Positions 20,141 to 28,117 of a DNA stretch of 31,097 bases are shown piece after piece. Numbering within the stretch: the stretch's first letter is position 1; each line of letters starts with the position of its first letter. The DNA is from JAAZVM01 sp041642635. Lineage in GTDB: Bacteria; Patescibacteriota; Gracilibacteria; BD1-5; UBA6164. The notes beneath the pieces were generated by a model that ran no database searches, was not told the DNA's origin, and saw only the letters and a list, made by a program, of their open reading frames with translations. The DNA lies in assembly GCA_041642635.1 (NCBI GenBank), contig JBEPWB010000009.1, positions 1-31,097 of the forward strand, written 5' to 3'. The translations under genes and the position numbers were made by a program.

Positions 20141-20984
20141 TTTCGTATAAATCTTGTTTTTTGTTTTCTTCAAAATATTGTTTTTGACTGATAAATCAAG
20201 CAATAGAAACAGATATTGAGATTATAGCTTTTTTATGGGACTCATCAAAATTGTTTTCTCCATATCAAATAACTAAGTATCAGACAACTTCATTTTTGTT
20301 TACCAGTTCTTGAATATAACTTTTTTCACTATCATCAATTTGATTTTGTTTTATCAGCTCAAAATCTAATCAATTTCAGTCAGTTTTTATTATTTCATCT
20401 TTTAGTTTTCAGCTATTTCTAGTATCATATCTAAAAACCAAATAATCTTGTAATACAGGATTTTTTTCAAAGTATAAAATATATTTTGAATTGATTGTTT
20501 TAGATAAGTTATCAAAAATTTCAAATAAATTTTTATTGTTAAAATCATTTATTTGTGAAATATTTTTTGTTATTTCGTAACTACTAGTTATTAAAAAATT
20601 TGATTCTAATAATCTTTTGTTTCAAATATCAATAATTGAAGCTAGTAATTGTATTCAAATCTTAGTATTTTTTGCTAAAAATTTTTCAAAATCATTTTTT
20701 GCTTCTATTTTTAGTAATTCACAATTATTTTTTGCTGATATTTTTACTTGTTTTGGCTCTGAATTATTCAAAGCTCATTCTCAAAAAATTTCTCACTGGT
20801 TCAAAACAGCTAAAAGTTTTGTTTCTTTTTTTTCGTTTGTTGTGTATTTTTCTATTAATAATTCTCAGCTTTTTATAATGTAGAGATTGTCGTCAACTTG
20901 TCATTCATCAAATAATATTTCTCAGGATTTGAGATTAATTGATTCAAAAAATCAAGATTTTTCTAGTAGGTTTATATCTATCAT
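20136..20984 (-). CDS. Cyclic-nucleotide-binding domain protein with GAF-like C terminus
   Basis: This is a 282-residue protein. Residues about 1-120 form a CRP-type cyclic-nucleotide-binding barrel: GEILFDEGQVDDNLYIIKSG, then GEIFGECALNN with the phosphate-cassette position occupied by Glu-Cys-Ala rather than the Arg-containing form of true cAMP binders. Residues about 150-280 look GAF-like (ILYFEKNPVLQDYLVF, EVVGYLVIGYGENNF, DESHKKAIISISVSIAGF). There is no helix-turn-helix, so it is not a CRP-like transcription factor. It lies 16 bases downstream of pilT on the same strand and probably shares its transcript, which suggests a signal-sensing role in twitching or pilus retraction. The ligand is unknown. 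Confidence 0.75.
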
Positions 20985-21000
20985 AATTTTTTATTATTTA

Positions 21001-22086
21001 TTAATCTATCATCATTGAAATTCATTCTTTATCTCTAACATAACTCATTAGAGATTCTCTTGAAATTATTTTTTTAGCATATAGTGCTAATAAATATTTA
21101 TCCATTAATATCATTCATTCTGTTTTTGAAACTTCTATAACTCAATATATTTGGTTTGTTCTTCCCGTTATTATTAGATTTTTAACTGCATCATTACTAA
21201 TAAGTATTTCTCTTGCAGCAACTCTTCAATCTCTATCAACTCTAGAAATAAGTTTTTGACTAATTATTCAAGCTAAACTTTGACTTAATTGCATTCTAAT
21301 TTGAGCTTGTTGAGGTCAAGGAAAAACATCAACTATTCTATCTATAGTTTGAACAGAATCGTTTGTATGCAAAGTAGAAAGTACCAAATGTCCAGTCTCA
21401 GCAAGTGTTATTGCTGCTTTTATTGTTTCTGGGTCTCTCATTTCTCAAATCATAATAACATCTGGATCTTCTCTAAGACTCGCTCTAATTGCATTATCAA
21501 AACCATGAGTATGACTTCAAATTTCTCTTTGGTTTACAAGTGATTTTTTTGAGCTAAAAGCAAACTCTATTGGGTCTTCGATTGTGATTATATGTTTTTC
21601 TTCTTCTTTGTTTATATAATCAATCATTGCTGCAAGATTTGTAGATTTACCCGAACCAGTTGGACCAGTTACTAGTAATAATCATTTATTTTTTTTGCAT
21701 AATTCTTTTATATTGTTTCATAATCATAATTCTTCCATTGTAGGAATGTTTTGAGGTATGATTCTAAATGCTATTGAATATCAATTAGAATCCATATAAC
21801 AGTTAATTCTGTACCTTTCTCACGAATCTATTGTGTGTGAAGTATCTAATTCTTTTGTGTTTATAAATTTTTTATATCATTCATCTCCAACTAATTCTAT
21901 AATAATTTTTGTAACATTTTCTTTATCTAATTCTGAAAGGTTTGTTTCTCAAATATTATCAATTGCTTGTATTTTTCAACTTTTATTCCTGACTCTTATT
22001 TTTTGTCCAGAAACAATGTGAACATCAGGAAAATTATTACTCGAAGCATGGTTTAAAACTAAATCTAATAATTCTTTTGAATTCAT
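21001..22086 (-). CDS. pilT: Type IV pilus retraction ATPase PilT
   Basis: The 361-residue hexameric ATPase powers pilus retraction. The N-terminal PAS-like half leads into Walker A GPTGSGKST (glycines here are GGT/GGT/GGG/GGT rather than TGA). The Asp box is IITIEDPIEF, the Walker B region AIRASLREDPDVIMIGEMRD, and the His box LAETGHLVLSTLHTND. A C-terminal AGIISQKLISRVDRDGRVAAREIL segment is typical of PilT rather than PilB. The start ATG is at 22086; a TTGAGA/TAATAT promoter precedes it. It heads a two-gene operon with the cyclic-nucleotide-binding protein. A second, PilT/GspE-like ATPase begins at 30954. Confidence 0.95.
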
Positions 22087-22116
22087 TACTATTTTCTTTA
22101 TAAAATAACTATAAAC

Positions 22117-22144
22117 ATATTAACATAATTTGTTTTATTCTCAA
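22117..22144 (-). promoter_or_regulatory. pilT promoter
   Basis: On the minus strand TTGAGA (22144-22139), a 16-base spacer and TAATAT (22122-22117) lie 30 bases before the pilT ATG. The 143-base divergent interval also serves the plus-strand gene at 22230, for which no convincing -35 was seen. Confidence 0.55.
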
Positions 22145-22229
22145 AATATATTTAATAAATGAATAAATTTTAAAAAACAAATATTATGATTACAATACAA
22201 TTATATAATTATTAATAATTAATCAATAT

Positions 22230-23318
22230 ATGGTAAAATCAATAATAATTTTAATTACGTCTTTTTTGTTTTATAGTTTAGCTTCGGCAAATGTTTATAT
22301 TGAAAACAATTTTAAATGACATAAAATGAGAGTTATAAAATATGATGTGTGAGATGAAAAATATAATTTTAAAATCTGAATAAATAATGACTATGAATCT
22401 AGTAATTTTAGAGATTTATTAGAAAGAAATAATTGAATTTCTGGTGTAAATTGAGTATTTTTCTGTCCAAAATCTTATGGAGAATGCTGATGAAAAGATT
22501 TTACAAATAATGAAAGATATTTTGAATGAACAAAAATATCAAAATGGAACAGCACTTGAGATAGAGTAGTTTTTTGAGTAGATAAAGATTCTAATCCATT
22601 TTTATTTCAAACATGAAAAATAAATCCCGGTAGAGAATTAGATATTTATTATTGATTTTCAAATTTCCCAGTTTTATTACAAAATTGAGAAAGTAAAATA
22701 GAAGATTATGAAGAATTATGATTAATTGATAATAAAATGACTTCTGAAACTATAACCAGAAACTTTGTTTGCTCTAATCCACTTAATACTTCAATTTATT
22801 TTTGATTTGTAGAAAAAATTTCTTTAGAAAAATTAGCAGAATTATTAAAAGATTTTTGATGTTACAACGCTCTGAATCTAGACGCTGGTTGATCAAGTGC
22901 CTTGGTTTATAACGCTAGACATATTCTATGACCTGGTAGAAATATTATGGATTGAATAATTATTGAAAGAAAATGATTAGATACAGCTGATTTAATTAAT
23001 TTATCAAAACGTGTTATTTCTAGTGTGAAAAGAAAATTAGAAAATAAAACCTATGAAGAAAAAATTATTTTTTTAGATAATTTATCTAATACTCTAACAA
23101 AAATTAGATTAAGTCTTTATGATAGAAATTCTAGAAATATGTTTGACTTGGAATGAAATATTACGTGATATAAAATAGAGATGGATTCTGTTAATAATAT
23201 AAGGACAATTTATATTATTAATTACTTGAATAAATTAATTTATGAACTAAAAAATGAGTACATAATTGATGCTAAAGAAAATGAAAATATAGAAGATAAA
23301 CAAGATTGATTATTTTAA
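22230..23318 (+). CDS. Secreted NAGPA-type phosphodiester glycosidase-like protein
   Basis: This is a 362-residue protein with a signal peptide (VKSIIILITSFLFYSLASA, residues 2-20). The body matches the phosphodiester glycosidase / NAGPA domain (PF09992): INNDYESSNFRDLLE, GVNGVFFCPKSYG, TGDRVVFGVDK, FPVLLQNG, TSIYFGFVEK and the key LNLDAGGSSALVYN. In this family the domain uncaps or cleaves sugar phosphodiesters, and secreted bacterial members act on exopolysaccharide or wall polymers. The C-terminal ~110 residues are a helical extension with no recognised domain. It is transcribed alone, with a terminator at 23320-23351. A surface-polymer role is inferred. Confidence 0.85.
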
Positions 23319-23319
23319 T

Positions 23320-23352
23320 AAAAAACAAACTTAATTAAAAGTTTGTTTTTTA
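23320..23352 (+). terminator. Terminator of the glycosidase gene
   Basis: A 13-base-pair stem (ACAAACTT against AAGTTTGT with A/T extensions, 23320-23351) and a 6-base loop are followed by T residues, two bases after the stop. Confidence 0.85.
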
Positions 23353-23399
23353 TATTAAATCATTATAATGAACTATACTTACTTGCTAACTATATAACT

Positions 23400-23600
23400 A
23401 TGAATTTAGATATAATGAAAGCTAATTGGGATAAAATGACAGGTTCTTTAAAAGAACAATATGGTAAATTAACTGGTGACGACATCGTAGCTGCAGAATG
23501 AAAAGTTGAAAAACTAGCTGCCACTTTAATAGAAAAATATGAATTAGCACAAGAAGATGCTGACAAAAAAGCAGAGGAAATTATGAAAAATATTAAGTAA
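23400..23600 (+). CDS. CsbD-like small stress protein
   Basis: This 66-residue protein covers essentially the whole CsbD family pattern: NWDKMTGSLKEQYGKLTGDD, then IVAAEGKVEKLAATLIEKY and LAQEDADKKAEEIM. CsbD proteins are small soluble proteins induced by general stress in Firmicutes and Proteobacteria, with no established biochemical function. Only one Gly (in AAEGK) is TGA; the other two are GGT. A TATAAT lies about 45 bases upstream. It is followed after 32 bases by a small membrane protein on the same strand. The pairing is consistent with an envelope or general stress response, but this is inference. Confidence 0.88.
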
Positions 23601-23632
23601 TTGTTTTATTATAATTTATTAATAAAAATATT

Positions 23633-23821
23633 ATGATAGATATGCTATGAAGTCCATTTGCATGAATTTTTTGAATAATACATTTAGTAATTTTTATTTG
23701 GGCATTAATTCAAATACTTGGTTCTTGAATGTCTTTATTACAAAAAATACTTTGGATATTAGTTGTTTGATTATTTCCACTAATCTGATTAATCATTTAC
23801 CTTATACTTGGTAAAAAATAA
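23633..23821 (+). CDS. Small PLDc_N-like membrane protein
   Basis: This 62-residue protein has two hydrophobic segments. The pattern (IIHLVIFIWALIQILGSG, then ILWILVVGLFPLIGLIIYLI and LGKK) matches the short phospholipase D N-terminal-like membrane domain (PLDc_N) that occurs as a stand-alone protein in many bacteria. No catalytic domain is present, so no enzyme activity is expected. It follows the CsbD-like gene and is closed by a terminator, suggesting a two-gene unit. Confidence 0.75.
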
Positions 23822-23822
23822 T

Positions 23823-23862
23823 AAAAAAATCTTAAACATATAATTGTTTAAGATTTTTTTTT
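23823..23862. terminator. Terminator between the PLDc_N-like gene and yidD
   Basis: A 16-base-pair stem (AAAAAAATCTTAAACA against its complement, 23823-23860) around a 6-base loop, with A and T runs on the two sides. It can serve the plus-strand gene ending at 23821 and the minus-strand yidD ending at 23861. Confidence 0.85.
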
Positions 23863-24106
23863 ATGGTAAATCTGTTCATCATTTTGAAAATGGATTACAT
23901 CTAATGATTCTCCATATTCATTTTTTCCATCATTTTAAAAATCAATATTTTTCAATTGCTTGTTTTGTATATTCTGAGCAAGTGGGATAATATTTACAAT
24001 ATCATCCTGGATAAATATTTTTTGCCCAGTAAGAATGATCTGGTGATAATTTTTTTTGGTAAAACTCTATAAATTTTATAGAGTTTTTTTTGCATTTGTT
24101 ACACAT
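23861..24106 (-). CDS. yidD: Membrane protein insertion efficiency factor
   Basis: This 81-residue protein has the YidD hallmarks: FIEFYQKKLSP, CKYYPTCSEYTKQAIEKYG, KGWKKGIWRIIRCNPF and GGTDLP. YidD helps YidC insert membrane proteins. Six of its seven glycines are TGA, so it is invisible to a standard-code caller. The usual rpmH-rnpA-yidD-yidC cluster is not here; its upstream neighbour on the same strand is the foreign chemosensory cassette. It carries an extra N-terminal MCNKCKKN with a CxxC, which the family usually lacks. Confidence 0.92.
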
Positions 24107-24244
24107 TATTTATTTTATATATTTTATTTCATACTTGATTATAAAAATATGTAATAAAAAATCAAATATAATCTTTTATTAAAATTAACAGCAGTTTTCA
24201 TTTAAATATCATTAATTAACCATGTTTTTATTTTGTATAAAAAG

Positions 24245-24274
24245 AAAAACGACCAAATAAATTTGGTCGTTTTT
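24245..24274. terminator. Strong hairpin terminator downstream of cheV
   Basis: A 14-base-pair stem (AAAAACGACCAAAT with its complement, 24245-24258 and 24261-24274) has A and T runs on the two sides and a 2-base loop. It is the likely end of the cheV transcript on the minus strand. Its GACC/GGTC core makes it more GC-rich than most native terminators here. Confidence 0.85.
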
Positions 24275-24282
24275 ATAATTTT

Positions 24283-24328
24283 ATTTAAAGCATAGATACT
24301 TTTTATCAAGTTTAGTCTAGCTTTAAAT
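24283..24328 (-). repeat. Imperfect hairpin at the end of the cheV gene
   Basis: ATTTAAAGC (24283-24291) and its complement GCTTTAAAT (24320-24328) pair, and the stem extends by TAGA/TCTA (24293-24296 with 24316-24319) with A24292 bulged. The loop is 19 bases. It lies 14 bases after the cheV stop and before the strong terminator. It may be part of a tandem terminator or a remnant of the integration boundary. Confidence 0.45.
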
Positions 24329-24342
24329 AAATATATTTATAT

Positions 24343-25302
24343 TTATTTTTTAGTATATTCTTTAATCAAAGAAATAATTTTATTGCTATCTGTTTTTCCA
24401 ATAAAATCGTTTGCAACCAAATTTAAAACCTCCCTTTTGTTGTTTTCTGAAGTCATAGATGTATTTACAAGAATAGGAAGTACTTTATTATATTTCCTTA
24501 TTTCTTGAATAACCTTATGACCAGAAACTACAGGCATTTCAAGATCAGTTATAATTAAAGGAATATCATTATTTGTTATACCTCTATTGTTTAATGCATC
24601 AAGAAGTAACTGTCCATTTTCAAACATTTCATATCTGATACCAACTTTTTTTAGTATCATTTCAAGGTGCATCCTTGCAACCCTTGAGTCTTCTGCAATT
24701 AATATTGGTTGCTTTTCAGTTACCCAGGATAGATTTTCATCAGTTTCTTCAACCTCCTTGATTATTTTACTTTCAAATTTTGATATTACTTCCGATAAAA
24801 GCTGTTCAATATCAACTATAAAGCAGGTTTTTCCTGTCTCAGCAGTTTTTGTATGATTGTTAATTTTTGGTGTATTACCAAATTTATATGAAGAAGATTC
24901 TTCAATTTCCTCCCAGGATTTCATTTCTATTCTATAAGGTTCAGCTATTACAAGACCGATTTTTGTGTTATTAAAATCACAGATAACCAGTTTGTAATTA
25001 TCAAAATTATCTTCAGGAATTTTGCACTGCATCCATAAGGGTAGATTTATGATAGGAATAATATCCTCTCGTAATTTAGCTATACCAAGGTTCAGATCAT
25101 TATTTTTTCCTCTATGTGATATTTTTATATCAGAAATTTTTACTATTTCTCTAATTTTAAAAACATTCACCCCATAATGAGTCCTCTCTTCATTGTATAT
25201 TTTTAGTTTTTTAAGCTTGTGGGGGATAATTTCCAAATAGAACATAAAAACCCCAACCTTATTGTTTTTTGCTAAATTAGTTTTTTCATATACCTCATCC
25301 AT
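24343..25302 (-). CDS. cheV: CheV-type coupling protein (CheW-REC)
   Basis: The 319-residue protein links chemoreceptors to the CheA kinase. Residues about 20-175 form a CheW domain (GVNVFKIREIVK, GIAKLREDIIPIINLPLWM, KIGLVIAEPYRI). Residues about 197-317 form a receiver domain with ILIAEDSRV acidic residues, the phospho-acceptor Asp 253 in LIITDLEMPVVSG, and the conserved Lys in FIGKTD (usually followed by Pro, here Thr). No TGA is used in frame; the stop is TAA. The start is preceded by AAAGGA, and it follows the receptor gene by 11 bases. No CheA or CheY gene is in the window. The closest look is to Campylobacterota-type CheV, an inference from sequence style. Confidence 0.9.
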   Translation of the reverse strand: MDEVYEKTNLAKNNKVGVFMFYLEIIPHKLKKLKIYNEERTHYGVNVFKIREIVKISDIKISHRGKNNDLNLGIAKLREDIIPIINLPLWMQCKIPEDNFDNYKLVICDFNNTKIGLVIAEPYRIEMKSWEEIEESSSYKFGNTPKINNHTKTAETGKTCFIVDIEQLLSEVISKFESKIIKEVEETDENLSWVTEKQPILIAEDSRVARMHLEMILKKVGIRYEMFENGQLLLDALNNRGITNNDIPLIITDLEMPVVSGHKVIQEIRKYNKVLPILVNTSMTSENNKREVLNLVANDFIGKTDSNKIISLIKEYTKK

Positions 25303-25313
25303 ATTATATTCCT

Positions 25314-26801
25314 TTATTCTTCGATAAGTTTTGTGAGAAGCTTAAAAAGTTCTTTTGAATTTTCTTCAAAAAACTCACAGCTTTCAAAAACCTCTTCCTG
25401 ATTTTCAAGAAGATTTCCAGAATCAAGATAAGAAAGACTTTTTTGCCCATAATTATGGACATTAGCATGAGGAGAATTAATAGCCGCATAAGCTGATTTA
25501 TCCCCAAATCTTTCCTTACCTTTTGTTTCGTACCACTCTCCAAGTCTACAACTGTTGTGGTCTTTGAGAATAACTCCTGTTTTGTCAAAAATAAATGCAT
25601 CATATATACTTGCTTTGAATACCACATGATCAATCATCACCAATACAATAAATATTCTATCTTCAATATCAAAAGAAGATTTTTCAATAAATACCGTATC
25701 AGAAGACAATTTTTCAATTGTTTCTGCAAGTAATGATACACTTCGTTTAGCGTGATTTGCTGATTCTCCCATTTGAATTGAGTTTTTTGATATTGAATCA
25801 GTATCTTTTATAAAAAATTCAATTTCATCCTCAATTTCGTCTGTAATATTTTGTGTTTTTTCTGCAAGTTTACGAACTTCTTCAGCAACAACAGCAAAAC
25901 ATTTTCCATGTTCACCAGCTCTGGCTGCTTCGATGGAAGCATTCAACGCCAAAAGATTAGTACTTTCAGATATCTCATGAATAGAATCAACCATTTTCAT
26001 AACAATGCTAGAGTGCTCCTGTAATTTTTGAGTAAGTGATTTATTTTCTTCAACCATCAAAACTAACTGATTTGCTTGTTCAAGTGTTTCATTGATTACA
26101 TCTTTACTTTGATTGGCTTTCGAAGAAGTGGTTTGAATTTCATTAATCATTTCCTTTAAAACAGAGAAGTTTTTAGAGAGAGTATCTTGAATTTCAACTA
26201 ATTGTGTAGCATTTCCATTGACAGAGTTTATCTTTTGTTTCAAAGAATTTTTTCTATCAATATAATTTGCCTTTTCAAGATTATCAATCGCATTATTTAT
26301 TAGATCACACACTTTTGTATAACCTTCACTAAGGCCTTTTTTCTGGACTTTTCTATAAAAATTTCCTTCCGATGTTAATGAAATAGCAGTTCCAACTTCA
26401 CGCATAAAAGTTTCAAGCTGATCCATCAAAGCATTAAAATTTGATGCAACTGTTTCTAACTCCTTATCATTTGAAAAGTTTGTGATTCTGTATTCAAAAT
26501 CACCATTTCTTGCCCTATAAATAGCATAATAGACCTTTTCAAGTGTTGAGAAATCAGTTTCTGTAGTATTTTTTCCACTATTTATATATTTATCAATAGC
26601 TTCAAAATTAATAGTTTTTTCCTTTTTGCTAATTGTATTTTTTACTAATAATACAAAAACAAGGAATGTTGTGAAAAATATTGTATATTTTTCAATCTCA
26701 TTACTTTCAATAGAAAAAAATTGAAAAGAAGTTATAACAAGCATAAGAATTGTTATAACAAGCAAAGCCACTATATTAGAGTTCAGAAATAAATTCTTCA
26801 T
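25314..26801 (-). CDS. Methyl-accepting chemotaxis protein with C-terminal CZB domain, CetA-like
   Basis: This is a 495-residue receptor. Two transmembrane helices (about 9-29 and 38-55) are joined by a very short outer loop, so there is no periplasmic sensor. HAMP-like and coiled-coil segments lead to the kinase-control hairpin SESTNLLALNASIEAARAG and AVVAEEVRKLAEKTQ. The C-terminal ~110 residues are a chemoreceptor zinc-binding (CZB) domain with the His in DHVVFK, Cys in HNSCRLGEW and the two His of SPHANVH. Without a sensor of its own, it would depend on the PAS protein encoded upstream, like the CetA/CetB energy-taxis pair of Campylobacter. It overlaps the PAS gene by 26 bases. GGGGGTGA precedes the ATG. 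Confidence 0.9.
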   Translation of the reverse strand: MKNLFLNSNIVALLVITILMLVITSFQFFSIESNEIEKYTIFFTTFLVFVLLVKNTISKKEKTINFEAIDKYINSGKNTTETDFSTLEKVYYAIYRARNGDFEYRITNFSNDKELETVASNFNALMDQLETFMREVGTAISLTSEGNFYRKVQKKGLSEGYTKVCDLINNAIDNLEKANYIDRKNSLKQKINSVNGNATQLVEIQDTLSKNFSVLKEMINEIQTTSSKANQSKDVINETLEQANQLVLMVEENKSLTQKLQEHSSIVMKMVDSIHEISESTNLLALNASIEAARAGEHGKCFAVVAEEVRKLAEKTQNITDEIEDEIEFFIKDTDSISKNSIQMGESANHAKRSVSLLAETIEKLSSDTVFIEKSSFDIEDRIFIVLVMIDHVVFKASIYDAFIFDKTGVILKDHNSCRLGEWYETKGKERFGDKSAYAAINSPHANVHNYGQKSLSYLDSGNLLENQEEVFESCEFFEENSKELFKLLTKLIEE

Positions 26802-27261
26802 AAGTCACCCCCTGGTTTTCAATAAAGTTTTTAAGGTATTTCAAAGACTCATCAATAGAGGCATTTCCCCCCTTAGCTTCAATTTTTCTCATTTCAGAGT
26901 ACAGTTTTTCAATCAGTTTTACACTTTCTGCATTGGCTTTTCTTCTTACAGAAAAATAACCAACAATCTGGTTATTCTTGTAAGAAGGTGTTACATTTGC
27001 TTTTACCCAATAATAATCTCCCTTTTTTACTTTATTTTTAATAAAAGCATTTATTTCCTTTCCAGACATTATTTTTTTCCACAAAAGTCTAAAAATAGCC
27101 TTCGGAACATCCTCATGTCTTATTATATTATGTGGTTTATTCAAAAGCTCTTTTTCCTTATAACCTGCTAATTCTATAAAGTATGGATTAGCGTAAGTTA
27201 TTTTACCTTTTATATCTGTTTTTGTAACAATAAGCTTATCGTCTAAAACTTCGATTTCCAT
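26776..27261 (-). CDS. PAS-domain sensor protein, CetB/Aer-like
   Basis: This 161-residue protein is a single PAS domain (about 8-110) plus a C-terminal helical tail. It has the Aer-type pattern: TKTDIKGKITYANPYFIE, GYKEKELLNKPHNIIRHEDV, WVKANVTPSY and GYFSVRRKAN. In Aer and CetB this domain binds FAD and reports redox or energy state to a partner chemoreceptor. The stop overlaps the receptor start, so the two are translationally coupled. AGGAG lies 7 bases before the ATG. It is the first gene of the cassette, transcribed from the promoter at 27316-27343. FAD binding is inferred by homology. Confidence 0.88.
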   Translation of the reverse strand: MEIEVLDDKLIVTKTDIKGKITYANPYFIELAGYKEKELLNKPHNIIRHEDVPKAIFRLLWKKIMSGKEINAFIKNKVKKGDYYWVKANVTPSYKNNQIVGYFSVRRKANAESVKLIEKLYSEMRKIEAKGGNASIDESLKYLKNFIENQGVTYEEFISEL

Positions 27262-27281
27262 AACTATCTCCTATTGAGCGA

Positions 27282-27308
27282 AATATAGTCTAAAAGTAAG
27301 ACTATATT
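27282..27308 (-). promoter_or_regulatory. 5' leader hairpin of the cassette transcript
   Basis: AATATAGTCT (27282-27291) and AGACTATATT (27299-27308) form a perfect 10-base-pair hairpin with a 7-base loop. It starts at about the expected transcription start, 7 bases beyond the TATAAA, and ends 20 bases before the PAS gene ATG. It could stabilise the mRNA 5' end or serve as an operator. Confidence 0.5.
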
Positions 27309-27315
27309 CTATTGG

Positions 27316-27343
27316 TTTATACTAAAAATAATTTAAATGTCAA
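27316..27343 (-). promoter_or_regulatory. Promoter of the chemosensory cassette
   Basis: On the minus strand TTGACA (27343-27338), a 16-base spacer and TATAAA (27321-27316) form the best sigma-70 match in the window, 55 bases before the PAS gene ATG. It lies only 41 bases beyond the tlyA stop, so tlyA read-through may also supply transcript. Confidence 0.7.
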
Positions 27344-27383
27344 GATGAAAAAATGTAGCATAACTCATTTACAAAAGATTAAG

Positions 27384-28109
27384 TTACATTAATATTTTAC
27401 AGGTCTCAATAAATATTTCTTTATTTCAGTTTTCTCATTCTAGAGAAGAATTTTTTACGTTATTTATTTTTAGTCACTTATCTCTGCATACTTGTAAAAA
27501 TTCATTTAATTTTTTTTCAGTGATTTTAGGATCAGTTACAACTCATTTTTTGTTAATATATTTTTTACCGACTTCAAATTGAGGTTTGAATAACAAAATA
27601 CATATTGTTTTGTTATTCATATGATTAATTATACTTTCCAGAATCATCTCTAAGCTAATAAAACTAACATCGCAAGTTATTAAATCAATATTTTCATTTA
27701 ATTTTTCAAGTTTTCTAATATCAGTATTTTCTTTAGTGATAATTTTTGGATTATTTTTTATTGATTCGTGAAGTTGACTAGTTCAGACATCTACTGCATA
27801 AATTTTTGAAGCTCAATTCTCTAGTAATATTTGGCAAAATCATCAAGTACTACTTCAGATATCTAGACAAACAAAATCTTTTAAATTAAAATCATTTTTT
27901 TCGAAAAATCATTTTAATTTTATTGCGCTTCTAGCTACATATTTTGTTTGTTCTAATTCATTGATTATTATTTTGTTATTTTCAGTTATTTCAAAACCTG
28001 TTTTTGTAATAATTTTAGAATCAACTAAAACATTTCAAGATTTTATTATTACTTGTGCTTTGTTACGGCTAATTTTTAGCTCATTAGTTACATATTGATC
28101 GAGTCTCAT
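27384..28109 (-). CDS. tlyA: TlyA family rRNA 2'-O-methyltransferase
   Basis: This 241-residue protein has an N-terminal S4 RNA-binding domain (MRLDQYVTNELKISRNKAQ, IIKSGNVLVD) and a FtsJ-like methyltransferase domain with LDIGSSTGGFCQILLENGA, VYAVDVG-like AVDVGTSQLHE, CDVSFISLEMI and FKPQFEVGK. Members methylate ribose positions of 16S and 23S rRNA; some are called hemolysins. Length is near the family norm of 240-270. Glycine codons in the SAM loop are TGA, so the gene is native. It follows the nudix gene by 8 bases. No terminator was seen between it and the foreign cassette, as if the insertion had separated it from its original end. Confidence 0.92.
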
Positions 28110-28117
28110 TTCTTGTT

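Larger units (their letters stand above)
24107..24342. other. Intergenic region between yidD and the chemosensory cassette
   Basis: This 236-base AT-rich stretch holds two hairpins: a strong terminator at 24245-24274 and an imperfect hairpin at 24283-24328 just downstream of cheV. The left junction of the foreign cassette should lie in this region. No direct repeat, integrase gene or tRNA was seen. A yidD promoter is expected here, but none is convincing. Confidence 0.5.
24343..27261 (-). other. Foreign standard-code chemosensory cassette
   Basis: Three genes (PAS protein, chemoreceptor, CheV) run on the minus strand. Their 975 codons have no in-frame TGA and all glycines are GGN, while every long native gene around them uses TGA for Gly many times. 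Each of the three starts has a Shine-Dalgarno sequence (AGGAG, GGGGGTGA, AAAGGA); the native starts do not. The set has its own TTGACA/TATAAA promoter. It lies between tlyA and yidD, which are native and on the same strand. Recent horizontal transfer or a chimeric join explains this best. No transposase, integrase or flanking repeat was found. Confidence 0.8.

Noticed and set aside
25304..25633. 109-codon minus-strand frame overlapping the 3' end of the chemoreceptor gene
   Set aside because: It is an alternative frame across the CZB domain region; the receptor frame carries the His/Cys zinc pattern and has a proper Shine-Dalgarno sequence.
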